40,379 bases of DNA from Planosporangium thailandense (lineage in GTDB: Bacteria; Actinomycetota; Actinomycetes; Mycobacteriales; Micromonosporaceae): positions 1 to 40,379 of the forward strand of contig NZ_JAATVY010000041.1 of the NCBI RefSeq assembly GCF_011947195.1. The letters are read 5' to 3'. Below are positions 1 to 8,258 of this stretch, one piece after another. Under the pieces are notes generated by a model, which saw only the letters and a program-made list of their open reading frames with translations, ran no database searches and was not told where the DNA came from. Each line of letters opens with the position of its first letter. Within the stretch, counting starts at the first letter, position 1. Both the position numbers and the translations under genes were made by a program.

Positions 1-176
1 GTCGCAGCCGCTCAGATGTGCCAGCGGTGGCGTCGACCCGATATAACGGTCCTCAATCCGGTTGCACAGCGATGCCGGTGTGCCGATCGGTTGTGCACGG
101 AGTCGGCCCTCGGGTCGAAGTCCTTGTAGGTTAGGTCTCTCCAGCGTGACCGTCCGAGACCGAGAAGGGGGTGGCC
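1..176. other. Left edge, upstream of the SseB-like gene
   Basis: I see no convincing gene in this stretch; the open frames crossing it run antisense to the next gene and have low-complexity Arg/Gly-rich translations. The last bases (about 161-170) carry the purine-rich ribosome binding site of the next gene. An AT-richer patch near 122-140 could hold its promoter, but no clear -35/-10 pair is visible. Confidence 0.4.
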
Positions 177-2297
177 GTGAGCGACTGGGAGCCGGCCACC
201 GAGGCCGAGGCCGCGATGCGGGACACGCTCCGTGCCGGAGACCAGGAGAGCTACTTCCGCTTCCTGGCCCGCACCGAGTTGATCCTGCCGGTGGACGCCG
301 ATGCGTTCGCCGGCCGTGCGCCGATGGCGTGGGGCACCTGGATCACCGATTCCCGTACCCACGTCCTCGCCTTCACCTCGCCCGCGGCCCTCCGCATCTG
401 CCTGGCAGAGCACGCCGGCACATACCGCACGCTGGCGTTCCAAGAGCTGGCTGACTCGTGGCCCGATCAGGAGTGGTGGCTCGCCGTCAATCCGGGCCTG
501 CCGATCGAGGGCTATCTCCCGCCGTGGTTCGTGCTCCAGATCAGTCGCGGCGACGTCAGCCTGCCCGGTCGTACGTTGGGCGCCCGGGCCCGTATCGAAC
601 ACGCGAACGCGCTGCGGTCACGCGCCGTGGACGCGACCGCGCTGCCCGGCCCGCCGACCCGTAACGGCGGGCTGCCGTCGGCAGAGGGCACCCTGCCGAA
701 CGGCGGTCGCGCGCTGTCGCGCCGAGCGGAACTGCTGAGCCGGCACGGCTTCGGCCCGCCCGGCCGTCAACCCGCGCCTCAGCCTGGCGGCCCGGTGACG
801 GACAACGGCGGCCCGGCCCGGAGCGCTCCGGGCAATGACGCGAGGGAGTATTTCGACCCGTACCGAGACCTCGTCGGCCGGCACACGACCGACGAGGACC
901 ACGATCCGCTCGGGCTGGAGGGCGGAGCCGACGGCGGGTACGAGCCGCTGTACGAGCGCGCACACGAGCCGGCGACCGACCTCGTGGCGCCGGCGACGAT
1001 CCCCGTAGCGCCGGAACCGCCCTCGACGGCGCATCCTGAGCCCGCTGCGCAGGCGCTCCTGCCGGAGGCCCCGGCGCCGTACGGGACCGCTGTGGATGTC
1101 CTGGGCGCGCCGCCGGGGGCCCTGCTGCCGGACGCCCTGACGCCACTGGACCCGCCGCTGCCGGACGCTCTGACGCCACTGGACCCGCCGCCGTCGCAGC
1201 AGCCGCCGGTGGCCCAGCCCGAACCGCCGCACCTCGAAGCGCCGCAGCCGGAGCCGGCGCACCTCGAAGCGTCGCAGCCGGAGCCGGCGCACGTCGAGGC
1301 GCCGCAGCCGGAGCCGGCGCACGTCGAACCGCCGCCGGACACCGCGCAGGCCGGCTTCACGCCGGCCAACGAGGTCGAATCGGCCCTGCTCGACGCCGCG
1401 AGCGAGGGCAGCACCGACAGCTTCCTGTCGACCCTGCTGCTGGCCAAGGTGCTGATGCCGGGCCCGGCCGGCGATCCCCTTGCCGCCACCGACCGGTGGT
1501 ACACCGAGGAGGTGGACGGCCAGCGGTACGCCGTGGTCTTCACCTCCGACGAGCGGCTGCGCGAGCACCTCGGCGACGACTCACCGGCCAGTTGGGTCAG
1601 GTTCACGCAGTTGATCAGCTCCTGGCCCGGGGAGGGGTTGTGGTTCGCCGTCAACCCCGGCAGCCCCATCCAGGCGACCCTGCCCGGCGTCCAGATTCTC
1701 ACCCTCGCCACCTGGGCTGCGGGGGAAGGCCTCACCGACGAGCGGCCGGAGCCTGAAGTGCCCGCGGCCGAGCCCGAGCCGCTCCACCACAGCATCACGC
1801 CACCCCCGGCGCCCGGCCCGGTCCTGATGCAGAAGACCATCTCCGCCCAGCAGGTGCCCTACTACCTCGACCGAGGCTACGACCGGGTCTCCGGCTTCGT
1901 GCACCGCGCGAGCGAGGTCGCGCATCTTCGCACGCCCCCGGAGCTTTACAACGCGCTGGGCCTGGGCTACTCGGAGTCGCGGTTCAGCCCCGACGACGCC
2001 GAGGTGTTCGTGCTGCGCTGGGCGGCATACCGCGGAAACCTCTACCGCATCCCCTACGGCGGGCAGAACGAGGCCGCGATGCAGGCGATGCAGGGGTGGG
2101 TCATCGAGCGCCCGCCGTTTCGCGGCAACGGCTTCGCCCCGAGTGAGAGCCGGGACGTGATCGCCGAGTTCAAGGTGGACAGCGTCCGGCTGCCGCACGG
2201 CGCGGAGCTGTGGCGCCTGGATAGCCAGGGCACCGAGACCCTCGTCGCCAGGTTCGACGCGGACGGGCCGCGCTGGCAGCGGGTGGACGAACAATGA
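177..2297 (+). CDS. Double SseB-domain protein with proline-rich repeat linker and unknown C-terminal domain
   Basis: The protein has about 706 residues in three parts. Residues 1-125 and roughly 393-513 each look like an SseB-type domain, with shared wording such as WWLAVNPGLPIEG and LWFAVNPGSPI followed by a short hydrophobic stretch. Between them lies a low-complexity acidic and Pro-rich linker with two in-frame tandem repeats. The C-terminal part (about 550-706, containing GFVHRASEVAHLRTP) is a globular domain I do not recognise. GTG at 177 is preferred over GTG at 171 because the GAGAAGGGG ribosome site is then spaced properly. SseB domains occur in actinobacterial cytosolic proteins of unclear function, some near type VII secretion genes; no signal peptide or membrane segment is seen. 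The 3' end overlaps the next gene by 4 bp, so the two are probably translated together. The exact function is unknown. Confidence 0.8.
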   Translation: MSDWEPATEAEAAMRDTLRAGDQESYFRFLARTELILPVDADAFAGRAPMAWGTWITDSRTHVLAFTSPAALRICLAEHAGTYRTLAFQELADSWPDQEWWLAVNPGLPIEGYLPPWFVLQISRGDVSLPGRTLGARARIEHANALRSRAVDATALPGPPTRNGGLPSAEGTLPNGGRALSRRAELLSRHGFGPPGRQPAPQPGGPVTDNGGPARSAPGNDAREYFDPYRDLVGRHTTDEDHDPLGLEGGADGGYEPLYERAHEPATDLVAPATIPVAPEPPSTAHPEPAAQALLPEAPAPYGTAVDVLGAPPGALLPDALTPLDPPLPDALTPLDPPPSQQPPVAQPEPPHLEAPQPEPAHLEASQPEPAHVEAPQPEPAHVEPPPDTAQAGFTPANEVESALLDAASEGSTDSFLSTLLLAKVLMPGPAGDPLAATDRWYTEEVDGQRYAVVFTSDERLREHLGDDSPASWVRFTQLISSWPGEGLWFAVNPGSPIQATLPGVQILTLATWAAGEGLTDERPEPEVPAAEPEPLHHSITPPPAPGPVLMQKTISAQQVPYYLDRGYDRVSGFVHRASEVAHLRTPPELYNALGLGYSESRFSPDDAEVFVLRWAAYRGNLYRIPYGGQNEAAMQAMQGWVIERPPFRGNGFAPSESRDVIAEFKVDSVRLPHGAELWRLDSQGTETLVARFDADGPRWQRVDEQ
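1125..1190 (+). repeat. Two 33-bp in-frame tandem repeats in the SseB-protein linker
   Basis: Two copies (1125-1157 and 1158-1190) differ by one silent C/T change and encode LPDALTPLDPP twice. The length is a multiple of three, so copy-number change would keep the frame. Confidence 0.85.
1211..1330 (+). repeat. Four 30-bp in-frame tandem repeats in the SseB-protein linker
   Basis: Units at 1211-1240 (diverged), 1241-1270, 1271-1300 and 1301-1330 encode a decapeptide close to AQPEPAHLEA. They form an extended Pro/Glu-rich spacer between the two SseB-like domains. Confidence 0.85.
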
Positions 2298-2659
2298 TCC
2301 GCGACGGCTACGCCGCCCGGTGGCAGGGGCGCGAGTACGAGGCGAGCCCGGACGGCGAGCAGGTGCGCCTCTACCGACCGGACCCGGAAGACGGCTTCGA
2401 CGAGGTACGACCCGGGCGGTTCCGCCGCTGTGTGCCGGGCGACGAGGTCGACGAGCTCGTATACATCCGGACGATGTGCACGTGGCGCGGTGAGCCGTTC
2501 ATCGTGCTGGCCGAGCACGACTCCTGGCTGCGGGTCGAGTACACGGGCGGGCTGGCTCCGGTCGCCCGGCAGCTGGGGCTCGAGGAGTTCGACTTCGGCG
2601 TCTACCAGGGCTGGGTGGCGCGCGACGAGGTGACCGAGCTGCGCGAGTACCGGGTCTAG
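2294..2659 (+). CDS. Small conserved-looking protein overlapping the SseB fusion gene
   Basis: This 121-residue soluble protein starts at an ATG inside the ATGA overlap with the stop of the preceding gene, which implies translational coupling and probably a shared job. It is acidic and rich in aromatic residues (for example YAARWQGREYEA, CTWRGEPFIVL, FGVYQGWVARDEV) and has no signal peptide or membrane segment. I do not recognise the family. The arrangement of a large multidomain protein followed by a tiny overlapping gene is seen in toxin/immunity pairs, but nothing in the sequence proves that role; a chaperone or regulatory partner is equally possible. Confidence 0.75.
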   Translation: MIRDGYAARWQGREYEASPDGEQVRLYRPDPEDGFDEVRPGRFRRCVPGDEVDELVYIRTMCTWRGEPFIVLAEHDSWLRVEYTGGLAPVARQLGLEEFDFGVYQGWVARDEVTELREYRV

Positions 2660-2739
2660 TGCGCTGAGCCGGCGATGAGTTTCGCCGTCGTGACAGGTCT
2701 GCACCAGTGGAGATCGAGAATCCGCTGGAAGGGGCATCG

Positions 2740-3606
2740 ATGACGGAGCCGAAGACCCACACCCTGGCCGTGCCGGGCGCTGTCCTGCACTACGACGTCC
2801 GGGGCAACGACACCAGCACCCTGCCGGTCCTGCTGCTCATCGGGTCGCCGATGGGCGCCGCCGGATTCGGCACCCTTGCCGGGCATTTCGACGACCGTAC
2901 GGTCGTGACCTACGACCCGCGCGGTGCGGAGCGCAGCAAACGTACCGACAACGCCACGGAGTCCACGCCCGACGAGCACGCGGACGACCTGCACCGACTG
3001 ATCTCCGCCCTGGACGCCGGACCGGTCGACATCTTCGCCAGCAGCGGTGGTGCGGTCAACGCCCTGGCCCTGGTCGCCCGGCACCCGGAACAGGTCCGGA
3101 CCCTCGTGGCGCACGAGCCGCCGGTCGTACAGGAGCTACCCGACCGCGAGGCGGCGCTGGCCGCAGCCGCCGACATCCACCGGACGTACCAGCGCAGCGG
3201 CTTCGGCCCGGCGATGGCGAAGTTCATCGCGCTCGTCAGCCACGAAGGTCCGATCCCGGCCGGGTTCGCCGACCAGCCCGGGCCGGACCCCGCCGCGTTC
3301 GGGTTGCCGACCGAAGACGACGGCTCCCGCGACGACCCGCTGGTCGGGCAGAACATGATTTCGTGCACCCACTACGGGCACGACTTCGACGCGCTCCGCG
3401 AGGCGTCGACCCGCGTCGTCATCGGGGTGGGGGTCGAATCCGCCCACGTGATGACCGGACGCGCGGCCGTGGCCGTGGCCGAACGGCTCGGGACGACGCC
3501 CGCCACCTTCCCGGGCGGCCACGGCGGATTCCTCGGTGGGGAGTACGGCGAGACGGGCGAACCGGACGCCTTCGCCGCCACCCTGCGCAAGGTTCTCAGC
3601 GAGTAG
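2740..3606 (+). CDS. Alpha/beta hydrolase
   Basis: The 288-residue protein has an alpha/beta-hydrolase fold: an early strand-loop LLLIGSPMGAAGF, the YDPRGAERS turn near residue 58, the nucleophile elbow FASSGGAV with Ser102 as likely nucleophile, and a C-terminal GGHGGF holding the probable catalytic His. The ATG at 2740 follows a good GGAAGGGG ribosome site; the in-frame GTG at 2707 lacks one. No signal peptide is seen, so it is probably cytosolic. The substrate cannot be told from sequence; the family includes esterases, peptidases and haloperoxidase-like enzymes. It runs convergently into another alpha/beta hydrolase 19 bp downstream, of a different subgroup. Confidence 0.85.
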   Translation: MTEPKTHTLAVPGAVLHYDVRGNDTSTLPVLLLIGSPMGAAGFGTLAGHFDDRTVVTYDPRGAERSKRTDNATESTPDEHADDLHRLISALDAGPVDIFASSGGAVNALALVARHPEQVRTLVAHEPPVVQELPDREAALAAAADIHRTYQRSGFGPAMAKFIALVSHEGPIPAGFADQPGPDPAAFGLPTEDDGSRDDPLVGQNMISCTHYGHDFDALREASTRVVIGVGVESAHVMTGRAAVAVAERLGTTPATFPGGHGGFLGGEYGETGEPDAFAATLRKVLSE

Positions 3607-3625
3607 TGCCGGGTCGGCGCGCCAG

Positions 3626-4546
3626 CTAATCCTTCGCCCAGCGGAGGATCTCACCCGCGACGAAGTCCGGTGCCTCCAGGTGGGGGAAGTGTCCGATCCC
3701 GTCCAGCAGTTGCCATTCGTACCGGGCGATCACGTACCGGCCGGAGCCCTGCGCGGTGCGCGGCAGCACGGCCGAGTCCAGCGCGCCGTGCAGGTGCAGC
3801 GTCGGGCTCGTGATCGGCTGCTGGAGCAGCTTGACGAAGCGGTACCCGTGTGGGCGCAGCACCGAACGTACCGCCCAGCGGTAGGTCTCCATGGCGCAGA
3901 ACGCCGCCTGCGGAATCCGCATGGCGTCACGGCAGCACTGTTCATAGTCGTCGAAGTCGGCGGTGCGCTGCCAGGCCGGTCCGGCCCAGCGGCGCAGGTA
4001 CTCACCGACCAGCGTGGCGTTGTCGCGGGTGAGGAGGTGCTCGAAGCGCGGCACCTGGAATCGCAGCAAGGGCAGCGACGCCGTGAGCTGTCCGCGGGGG
4101 TCGCTGGCGAGCGCGGCGCGCAGCCGCAGCGGGTGCGCCGCGCTCATGACGACCAGTCGGCGGACGAGCGTGGGGTGGAACGAGGCCGTCGTCCAGGCGA
4201 TGGTGCCGCCGTACCCGGCGCCGACCAGGACGGCGCTGCGTTCCCCGAGAGCGCGGATCAGGCCGGCCACGTCACCGGCCATCGTGTATCCGTCGTACCC
4301 GCGCGGTGGCTTGTCGCTGGCGCCGTACCCGCGCAGGTCGACGGCGACGGCGCGGAAGCCGGCCTCGGACACCAGCCGTAACTGGTGATGCCAGGCCCAC
4401 CAGAACTCGGGAAAGCCGTGCAGGAAGAGCACCAGCGGGCCGCTACCGGCCTCCACGACGTGGAAGCGGGTGCCGTTGGCGCTGACGAAGCGGTGTGTCC
4501 ACGGGCCGTCGACCAGCACGCAGGACTCGTCGACCGGGGCAGTCAT
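3626..4546 (-). CDS. Epoxide-hydrolase-like alpha/beta hydrolase with altered nucleophile
   Basis: This 306-residue protein resembles soluble epoxide hydrolases and haloalkane dehalogenases: oxyanion motif HGFPEFWWAW (about residues 43-52), VDLRGYGASDKP (about 69-80) and a terminal GIGHFPHLEAP with the expected catalytic His. The nucleophile elbow, usually VGHDWGG, reads VGAGYGG (108-114), so the nucleophilic Asp position is Gly111. The enzyme may be inactive toward epoxides or use other chemistry; I recall related actinobacterial proteins with Gly here. The start at 4546 (MTAPVDES) fits the family better than the longer frame beginning at 4651, whose extra 35 residues are unlike the family. 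No signal peptide is seen. Confidence 0.82.
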   Translation of the reverse strand: MTAPVDESCVLVDGPWTHRFVSANGTRFHVVEAGSGPLVLFLHGFPEFWWAWHHQLRLVSEAGFRAVAVDLRGYGASDKPPRGYDGYTMAGDVAGLIRALGERSAVLVGAGYGGTIAWTTASFHPTLVRRLVVMSAAHPLRLRAALASDPRGQLTASLPLLRFQVPRFEHLLTRDNATLVGEYLRRWAGPAWQRTADFDDYEQCCRDAMRIPQAAFCAMETYRWAVRSVLRPHGYRFVKLLQQPITSPTLHLHGALDSAVLPRTAQGSGRYVIARYEWQLLDGIGHFPHLEAPDFVAGEILRWAKD

Positions 4547-4649
4547 GACGCTCAGCGTACGGAAATCCCGCGACTTCGCATCCACAGCACGGATGTGAAC
4601 GCATGAACGGTGTGGCGGATCGTGGTGTCCATCACTCTTGTCAATATCC

Positions 4650-4692
4650 ATCCCGCCGACCGGGAAGGGCTGTCCCTCCCGGTCGGCGGGAT
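4650..4692 (-). terminator. Hairpin terminator downstream of acs
   Basis: Perfect 16-bp arms at 4650-4665 and 4677-4692 flank an 11-nt loop that can pair further. It lies 8 bp beyond the acs stop. There is no U tract on the minus strand, as is common in high-GC actinomycetes, so intrinsic termination is likely but not certain. Confidence 0.75.
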
Positions 4693-4700
4693 GGTGCGGC

Positions 4701-6668
4701 TCAGTCCTCGTCCGTCTTCCCGGACTTCATGCCACCGGCGATGAGGTCCATCACCGTGGAGTCCTGCAGGGTGGTGACGTCGCCCAGCGACCGGTTCTCC
4801 GCCACGTCACGCAGCAGACGTCGCATGATCTTCCCGGAGCGGGTCTTCGGCAGTTCTGGCACGATCATGATCTGCCGTGGCTTCGCGATCGGGCCGAGGG
4901 TCTTCGCCACGTGCTCGCGCAGCTCCTTGAGCAGCGCCTCGCCGGTGGCCTCGTCCTCGGGCACGCTGCCCCGCAGGATCGTGAACGCCACGATGGCCTG
5001 GCCCGTCGTCGGGTCGGTCGCGCCGACCACCGCGGCTTCGGCGACCTTCGGGTGGCTGACGAGGGCGCTCTCCACCTCCGTCGTCGAGATGTTGTGGCCC
5101 GACACCAGCATGACGTCGTCGACCCGGCCGAGCAGCCAGATGCTGCCGTCGGCGTCGCGTTTGGCGCCGTCACCGGCGAAGTACATGTTGTCGAACCGGG
5201 ACCAGTACGTGTCGATGAAGCGCTGGTCGTCGCCCCACACGGTGCGCAGCATGCTCGGCCACGGCTCGCGGATCACCAGGTACCCGCCACCGCCGTTGGG
5301 TACCGAGTTGCCCTGGTCGTCGACCACGTCGGCGCTGATGCCGGGCAGCGGGGTCATGGCCGAGCCGGGCTTGGCGGCGGTCACGCCGGGGAGCGGGCTG
5401 ATCATTATCGAGCCGGTCTCGGTCTGCCACCAGGTGTCCACGACCGGGGTCTGGCCCCGACCGATGTTCTGCCGGTACCACATCCAGGCCTCGGGGTTGA
5501 TCGGCTCGCCGACCGAGCCCAGGATCCGCAGCGACGACAGGTCGTATTGGGCGGGGACGTCGTCGCCCCACTTCATCATCGTGCGGATCAGGGTCGGCGC
5601 GGTGTACAGGATCGTGACCCCGTACTCCTGCACGATCTCCCAGAAACGGCCGCGGTGCGGGGTGTCCGGGGTGCCTTCGTACATCACCTGCGTCGCGCCG
5701 TTGGACAGCGGACCGTACACGATGTAGCTGTGCCCGGTCACCCAGCCGATGTCGGCGGTGCACCAGTACACGTCCGTGTCCGGCTTGTGGTCGAACACGG
5801 CGTGGAAGGTCCAGCTCGCCTGGGTCAGGTAGCCCCCGGAGGTGTGCAGGATCCCCTTGGGCTTCGCGGTGGTCCCGGACGTGTAGAGGATGTACAGCGG
5901 GTGCTCGGCGTCGAACGGCTGCGCGGTGTGGTCCGTGCTGGCCTGTTCGACGGTGTCGTGCCACCAGAGGTCGCGGCCCTCGCGCCAGTCCACGTCCTCG
6001 CCGGTACGGCGGACGACGAGGACGTGCTCGACACTGGCGCAGCGGTCGACCGCCTCGTCGACGGTGGGCTTGAGGGCGCTGGGCTTGCCCCGGCGGTAGC
6101 CGCCGTCGGCGGTGATGACGAGCTTCGCGTCGGCGTCGGTGATGCGGCTGGCGAGCGCGTCGACTGAGAACCCGCCGAAGACCACGCTGTGGGTGGCGCC
6201 GATCCGGGCGCACGCGAGCATCGCGACCACGGCCTCGGGGATCATCGGCAGGTAGATGGCGACCCGGTCACCCGCCCGTACGCCGAGTTCGAGCAGCGTG
6301 TTCGCGGCCTGGCAGGTGAGGCGGTGCAGGTCGGCGTAGGTCAGGCAGCGGGTGTCACCCGGCTCGCCGATCCAGTGGATCGCCGCCTTGCTGCCCCGGC
6401 CCTCGTCGATGTGGCGATCGAGGCAGTTGTACGCGACGTTGAGCTGACCCCCGACGAACCACTTGGCGAACGGGGGGTTGGACCAGTCGAGCGCCTGGTC
6501 CCACTCCTTGGCCCAGTGCAGCCGTCGGGCCTGGGTCTCCCAGAAGGCGAGCCGGTCCGCCTTGGCCGCCCCGTACGCGTCCTCCTTGACGTTGGCGTTC
6601 GCCGCCAGTTCGGCAGGCGGTGGGAACTGCCGGGTCTCGTTGAGCAGGTTTGCCAACGTTTCACTCAT
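4701..6668 (-). CDS. acs: Acetyl-coenzyme A synthetase
   Basis: The 655-residue protein is full length for AMP-forming acetyl-CoA synthetase, which activates acetate through acetyl-AMP to acetyl-CoA in the cytosol. Visible hallmarks are the N-terminal WAKEWDQALDW region, the phosphate-binding loop YTSGTTAKPKG, the WWQTETG substrate motif, and the C-terminal LPKTRSGKIMRRLL whose Lys is catalytic and a known acetylation switch in this family. The ATG at 6668 is preceded by AGGAGA and overlaps the TGA of a 22-codon upstream ORF. A strong hairpin follows the gene. It is divergent from the Fic-like gene and transcribed alone as far as can be seen. Confidence 0.97.
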   Translation of the reverse strand: MSETLANLLNETRQFPPPAELAANANVKEDAYGAAKADRLAFWETQARRLHWAKEWDQALDWSNPPFAKWFVGGQLNVAYNCLDRHIDEGRGSKAAIHWIGEPGDTRCLTYADLHRLTCQAANTLLELGVRAGDRVAIYLPMIPEAVVAMLACARIGATHSVVFGGFSVDALASRITDADAKLVITADGGYRRGKPSALKPTVDEAVDRCASVEHVLVVRRTGEDVDWREGRDLWWHDTVEQASTDHTAQPFDAEHPLYILYTSGTTAKPKGILHTSGGYLTQASWTFHAVFDHKPDTDVYWCTADIGWVTGHSYIVYGPLSNGATQVMYEGTPDTPHRGRFWEIVQEYGVTILYTAPTLIRTMMKWGDDVPAQYDLSSLRILGSVGEPINPEAWMWYRQNIGRGQTPVVDTWWQTETGSIMISPLPGVTAAKPGSAMTPLPGISADVVDDQGNSVPNGGGGYLVIREPWPSMLRTVWGDDQRFIDTYWSRFDNMYFAGDGAKRDADGSIWLLGRVDDVMLVSGHNISTTEVESALVSHPKVAEAAVVGATDPTTGQAIVAFTILRGSVPEDEATGEALLKELREHVAKTLGPIAKPRQIMIVPELPKTRSGKIMRRLLRDVAENRSLGDVTTLQDSTVMDLIAGGMKSGKTDED

Positions 6669-6733
6669 CGCGTCTCCTCGCTGTGCTCGCAAGCGGCGAG
6701 AAGCGCACTGGTCCGCTCGCTGCGCTCGCTCAT
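6665..6733 (-). CDS. Putative 22-residue leader ORF coupled to acs (MSERSER element)
   Basis: An ATG at 6733 preceded by GGGGAG at a 9-nt spacing opens a 22-codon frame beginning MSERSER. Its stop codon overlaps the acs start as ATGA, the same coupling layout used elsewhere in the window. The opening bases (GAGCGAGCGCAGCGAGCG) form a purine-rich imperfect repeat that I recall as a common repeated element before genes in Micromonosporaceae. It may be a coupling leader, a repeated element or chance; there is no proof that the peptide is made. Confidence 0.35.
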   Translation of the reverse strand: MSERSERTSALLAACEHSEETR

Positions 6734-6967
6734 TACGCGGTGCTCCCCTGATGTGGCTCCGGGTCCTTTGCCTAGCAGGCTAATCGCGGTGTGACGGTCG
6801 ATGCGAGGGTCATGGACGCGCAGCGTCGAATGCGCGTAACGGCGCGCCGGCCGGCACATCACTGCTCATATGTTGCCGTTTCGCGCGGCTTTCGAACAGT
6901 ACTGAGCAGAAATTGGTTGCGGGTACGGGCTGAGGGCGCCCCGGACCGGGATGGAATCATCGCCACC

Positions 6968-7720
6968 GTGACCAATCCGCTCGCACCGCTTCTCGAGCTC
7001 GCCGACGTGCCAGCCGTGCTCGACAATGCCCGCCGGGCCGCCGACGCGGCCATGCGACACCGCGCGCTGCGGCGCTCGGGTGGCCAGGTCGCCGTCGAGG
7101 TGGGCCTGCGGTCCGCGGTGGCCAGCGCCGCGCTCGAGGGGCACGGGTACGACCTGGAGCAGGTACGCGCCGGTCTGGTGACCGACCCGACGCTGCAGGG
7201 GGCGCTCCGGGTCAGCACGGCGCTCGACGGGCTGACCGCCGCCTGGGTGCGCTCGCCGCGGCAGGCGCTCGCCCGCCTGCACGTTCTCGCCGCCCGTGGC
7301 GTGGTGGACGAGGCGGAGCTGGGCCGGCCGGTGGGCGAGCCGGCCGTGGCCGCCCGGCTGGACGCGTTGGCCGGGGTGGTCGTCGGGCAGGCGGAGGGTC
7401 AGGGCGGCAGCGTTCCGGCGCTGCTGCAGGCCGCCGTGGTCCACGGCGAGCTTCTCGCGCTGCGCGCGTTCGCCGGTCCGAACGGAGTGGTCGCCCGCGC
7501 CGCCGCACGGCTCACGCTCATGGCGGCCGGGCTCGACCCGCGGGGCCTGCTCGCGGTGGAGGTGGGGCACCAGGCGCGCGAGCCCGAATACGTGGGATCC
7601 GCCGGCGCCTTCGCCACGGGTACGCCTGACGGGCTCCGGTCCTGGTTTCGGCACTACGCGGCGGCCGTCGAGGTCGCCGCGGCCGAACTCAGCGATATCT
7701 GCAGCGGGATATCCGGGTGA
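6968..7720 (+). CDS. Degenerate Fic-fold protein
   Basis: The 250-residue protein aligns by eye with Fic proteins, which usually transfer AMP to target proteins. The regulatory helix motif S-x-x-x-E-G is present as SAALEG (53-58). The active-site helix region VHGELLALRAFAGPNGVVAR (158-177) lines up with the canonical H-P-F-x-D-G-N-G-R-x-x-R, but the catalytic His is Arg166, the Asp is Gly170 and the first Arg is Val174, while Phe168, Asn172, Gly173 and Arg177 remain. It is therefore probably not an AMP transferase. Orthologues may carry misleading oxidoreductase annotations. GTG at 6968 is chosen because the residues encoded upstream look non-coding; its ribosome site is weak. Its 3' end overlaps the next minus-strand gene by 32 bp. 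Confidence 0.75.
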   Translation: MTNPLAPLLELADVPAVLDNARRAADAAMRHRALRRSGGQVAVEVGLRSAVASAALEGHGYDLEQVRAGLVTDPTLQGALRVSTALDGLTAAWVRSPRQALARLHVLAARGVVDEAELGRPVGEPAVAARLDALAGVVVGQAEGQGGSVPALLQAAVVHGELLALRAFAGPNGVVARAAARLTLMAAGLDPRGLLAVEVGHQAREPEYVGSAGAFATGTPDGLRSWFRHYAAAVEVAAAELSDICSGISG

Positions 7721-8258
7721 GGGAACGCGGCGTTCCGCGGCGGTCGTGGCGGCGTCGCATGGGCGGGGCCGCCTCCTCCGATCTCTGGTCGCTCGCGGTG
7801 CGGTGCGAGACCTGGGTGACCGCACGCGCGCGGCCGACCTGAATTGATCGGCTCACCGGTGTGAGCTGCGTCACCGGGTCGGGGTAATGCGGGCCGTCGG
7901 AGTCGGTGAGACTCGGCAGGGTCGCGTGGTGGCGGGACGCCTTACGGTCGAGATCCCACCCCTTGGCCGTCCTCGCGGACCGCACCTGGTCGGACGCCCG
8001 CCTCCTCGGTGTGGCCGGCCGCGCGGGCCGTTGTGGTGCGATCATGATTGCGCCGAGCAGCAGCAGGGACGGGATGCCGACCGCGTACGCGGGCGCCGGA
8101 TTGGCCGACATCAGCAGTTGACCAGTGCCGACGGCGAGGGCCAGAGTCAGGGCGCAGGCGGTAGCCCTGCGCCAGAACGGCAGACCTGCCTCGCAGGCGT
8201 ATCCGACGGCCAGCGCCGCGCCGACCACATAGGTGATCAAGGTCAGCAGTGGTGCCAC
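7689..8258 (-). CDS. Small putative membrane protein with charged tail
   Basis: From a GTG at 8258 with an AGGAG site 5-6 nt upstream, the product would be about 189 residues. Three hydrophobic segments are visible (about 4-22, 32-50 and 57-74), followed by a long Arg/Ser-rich tail without recognisable domain. The hydrophobic part and ribosome site support a real gene; the tail has weak coding character and overlaps the convergent Fic-like gene by 32 bp, so the true end could differ if there is a frameshift. The function is unknown. Confidence 0.5.
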   Translation of the reverse strand: MAPLLTLITYVVGAALAVGYACEAGLPFWRRATACALTLALAVGTGQLLMSANPAPAYAVGIPSLLLLGAIMIAPQRPARPATPRRRASDQVRSARTAKGWDLDRKASRHHATLPSLTDSDGPHYPDPVTQLTPVSRSIQVGRARAVTQVSHRTASDQRSEEAAPPMRRRHDRRGTPRSLTRISRCRYR

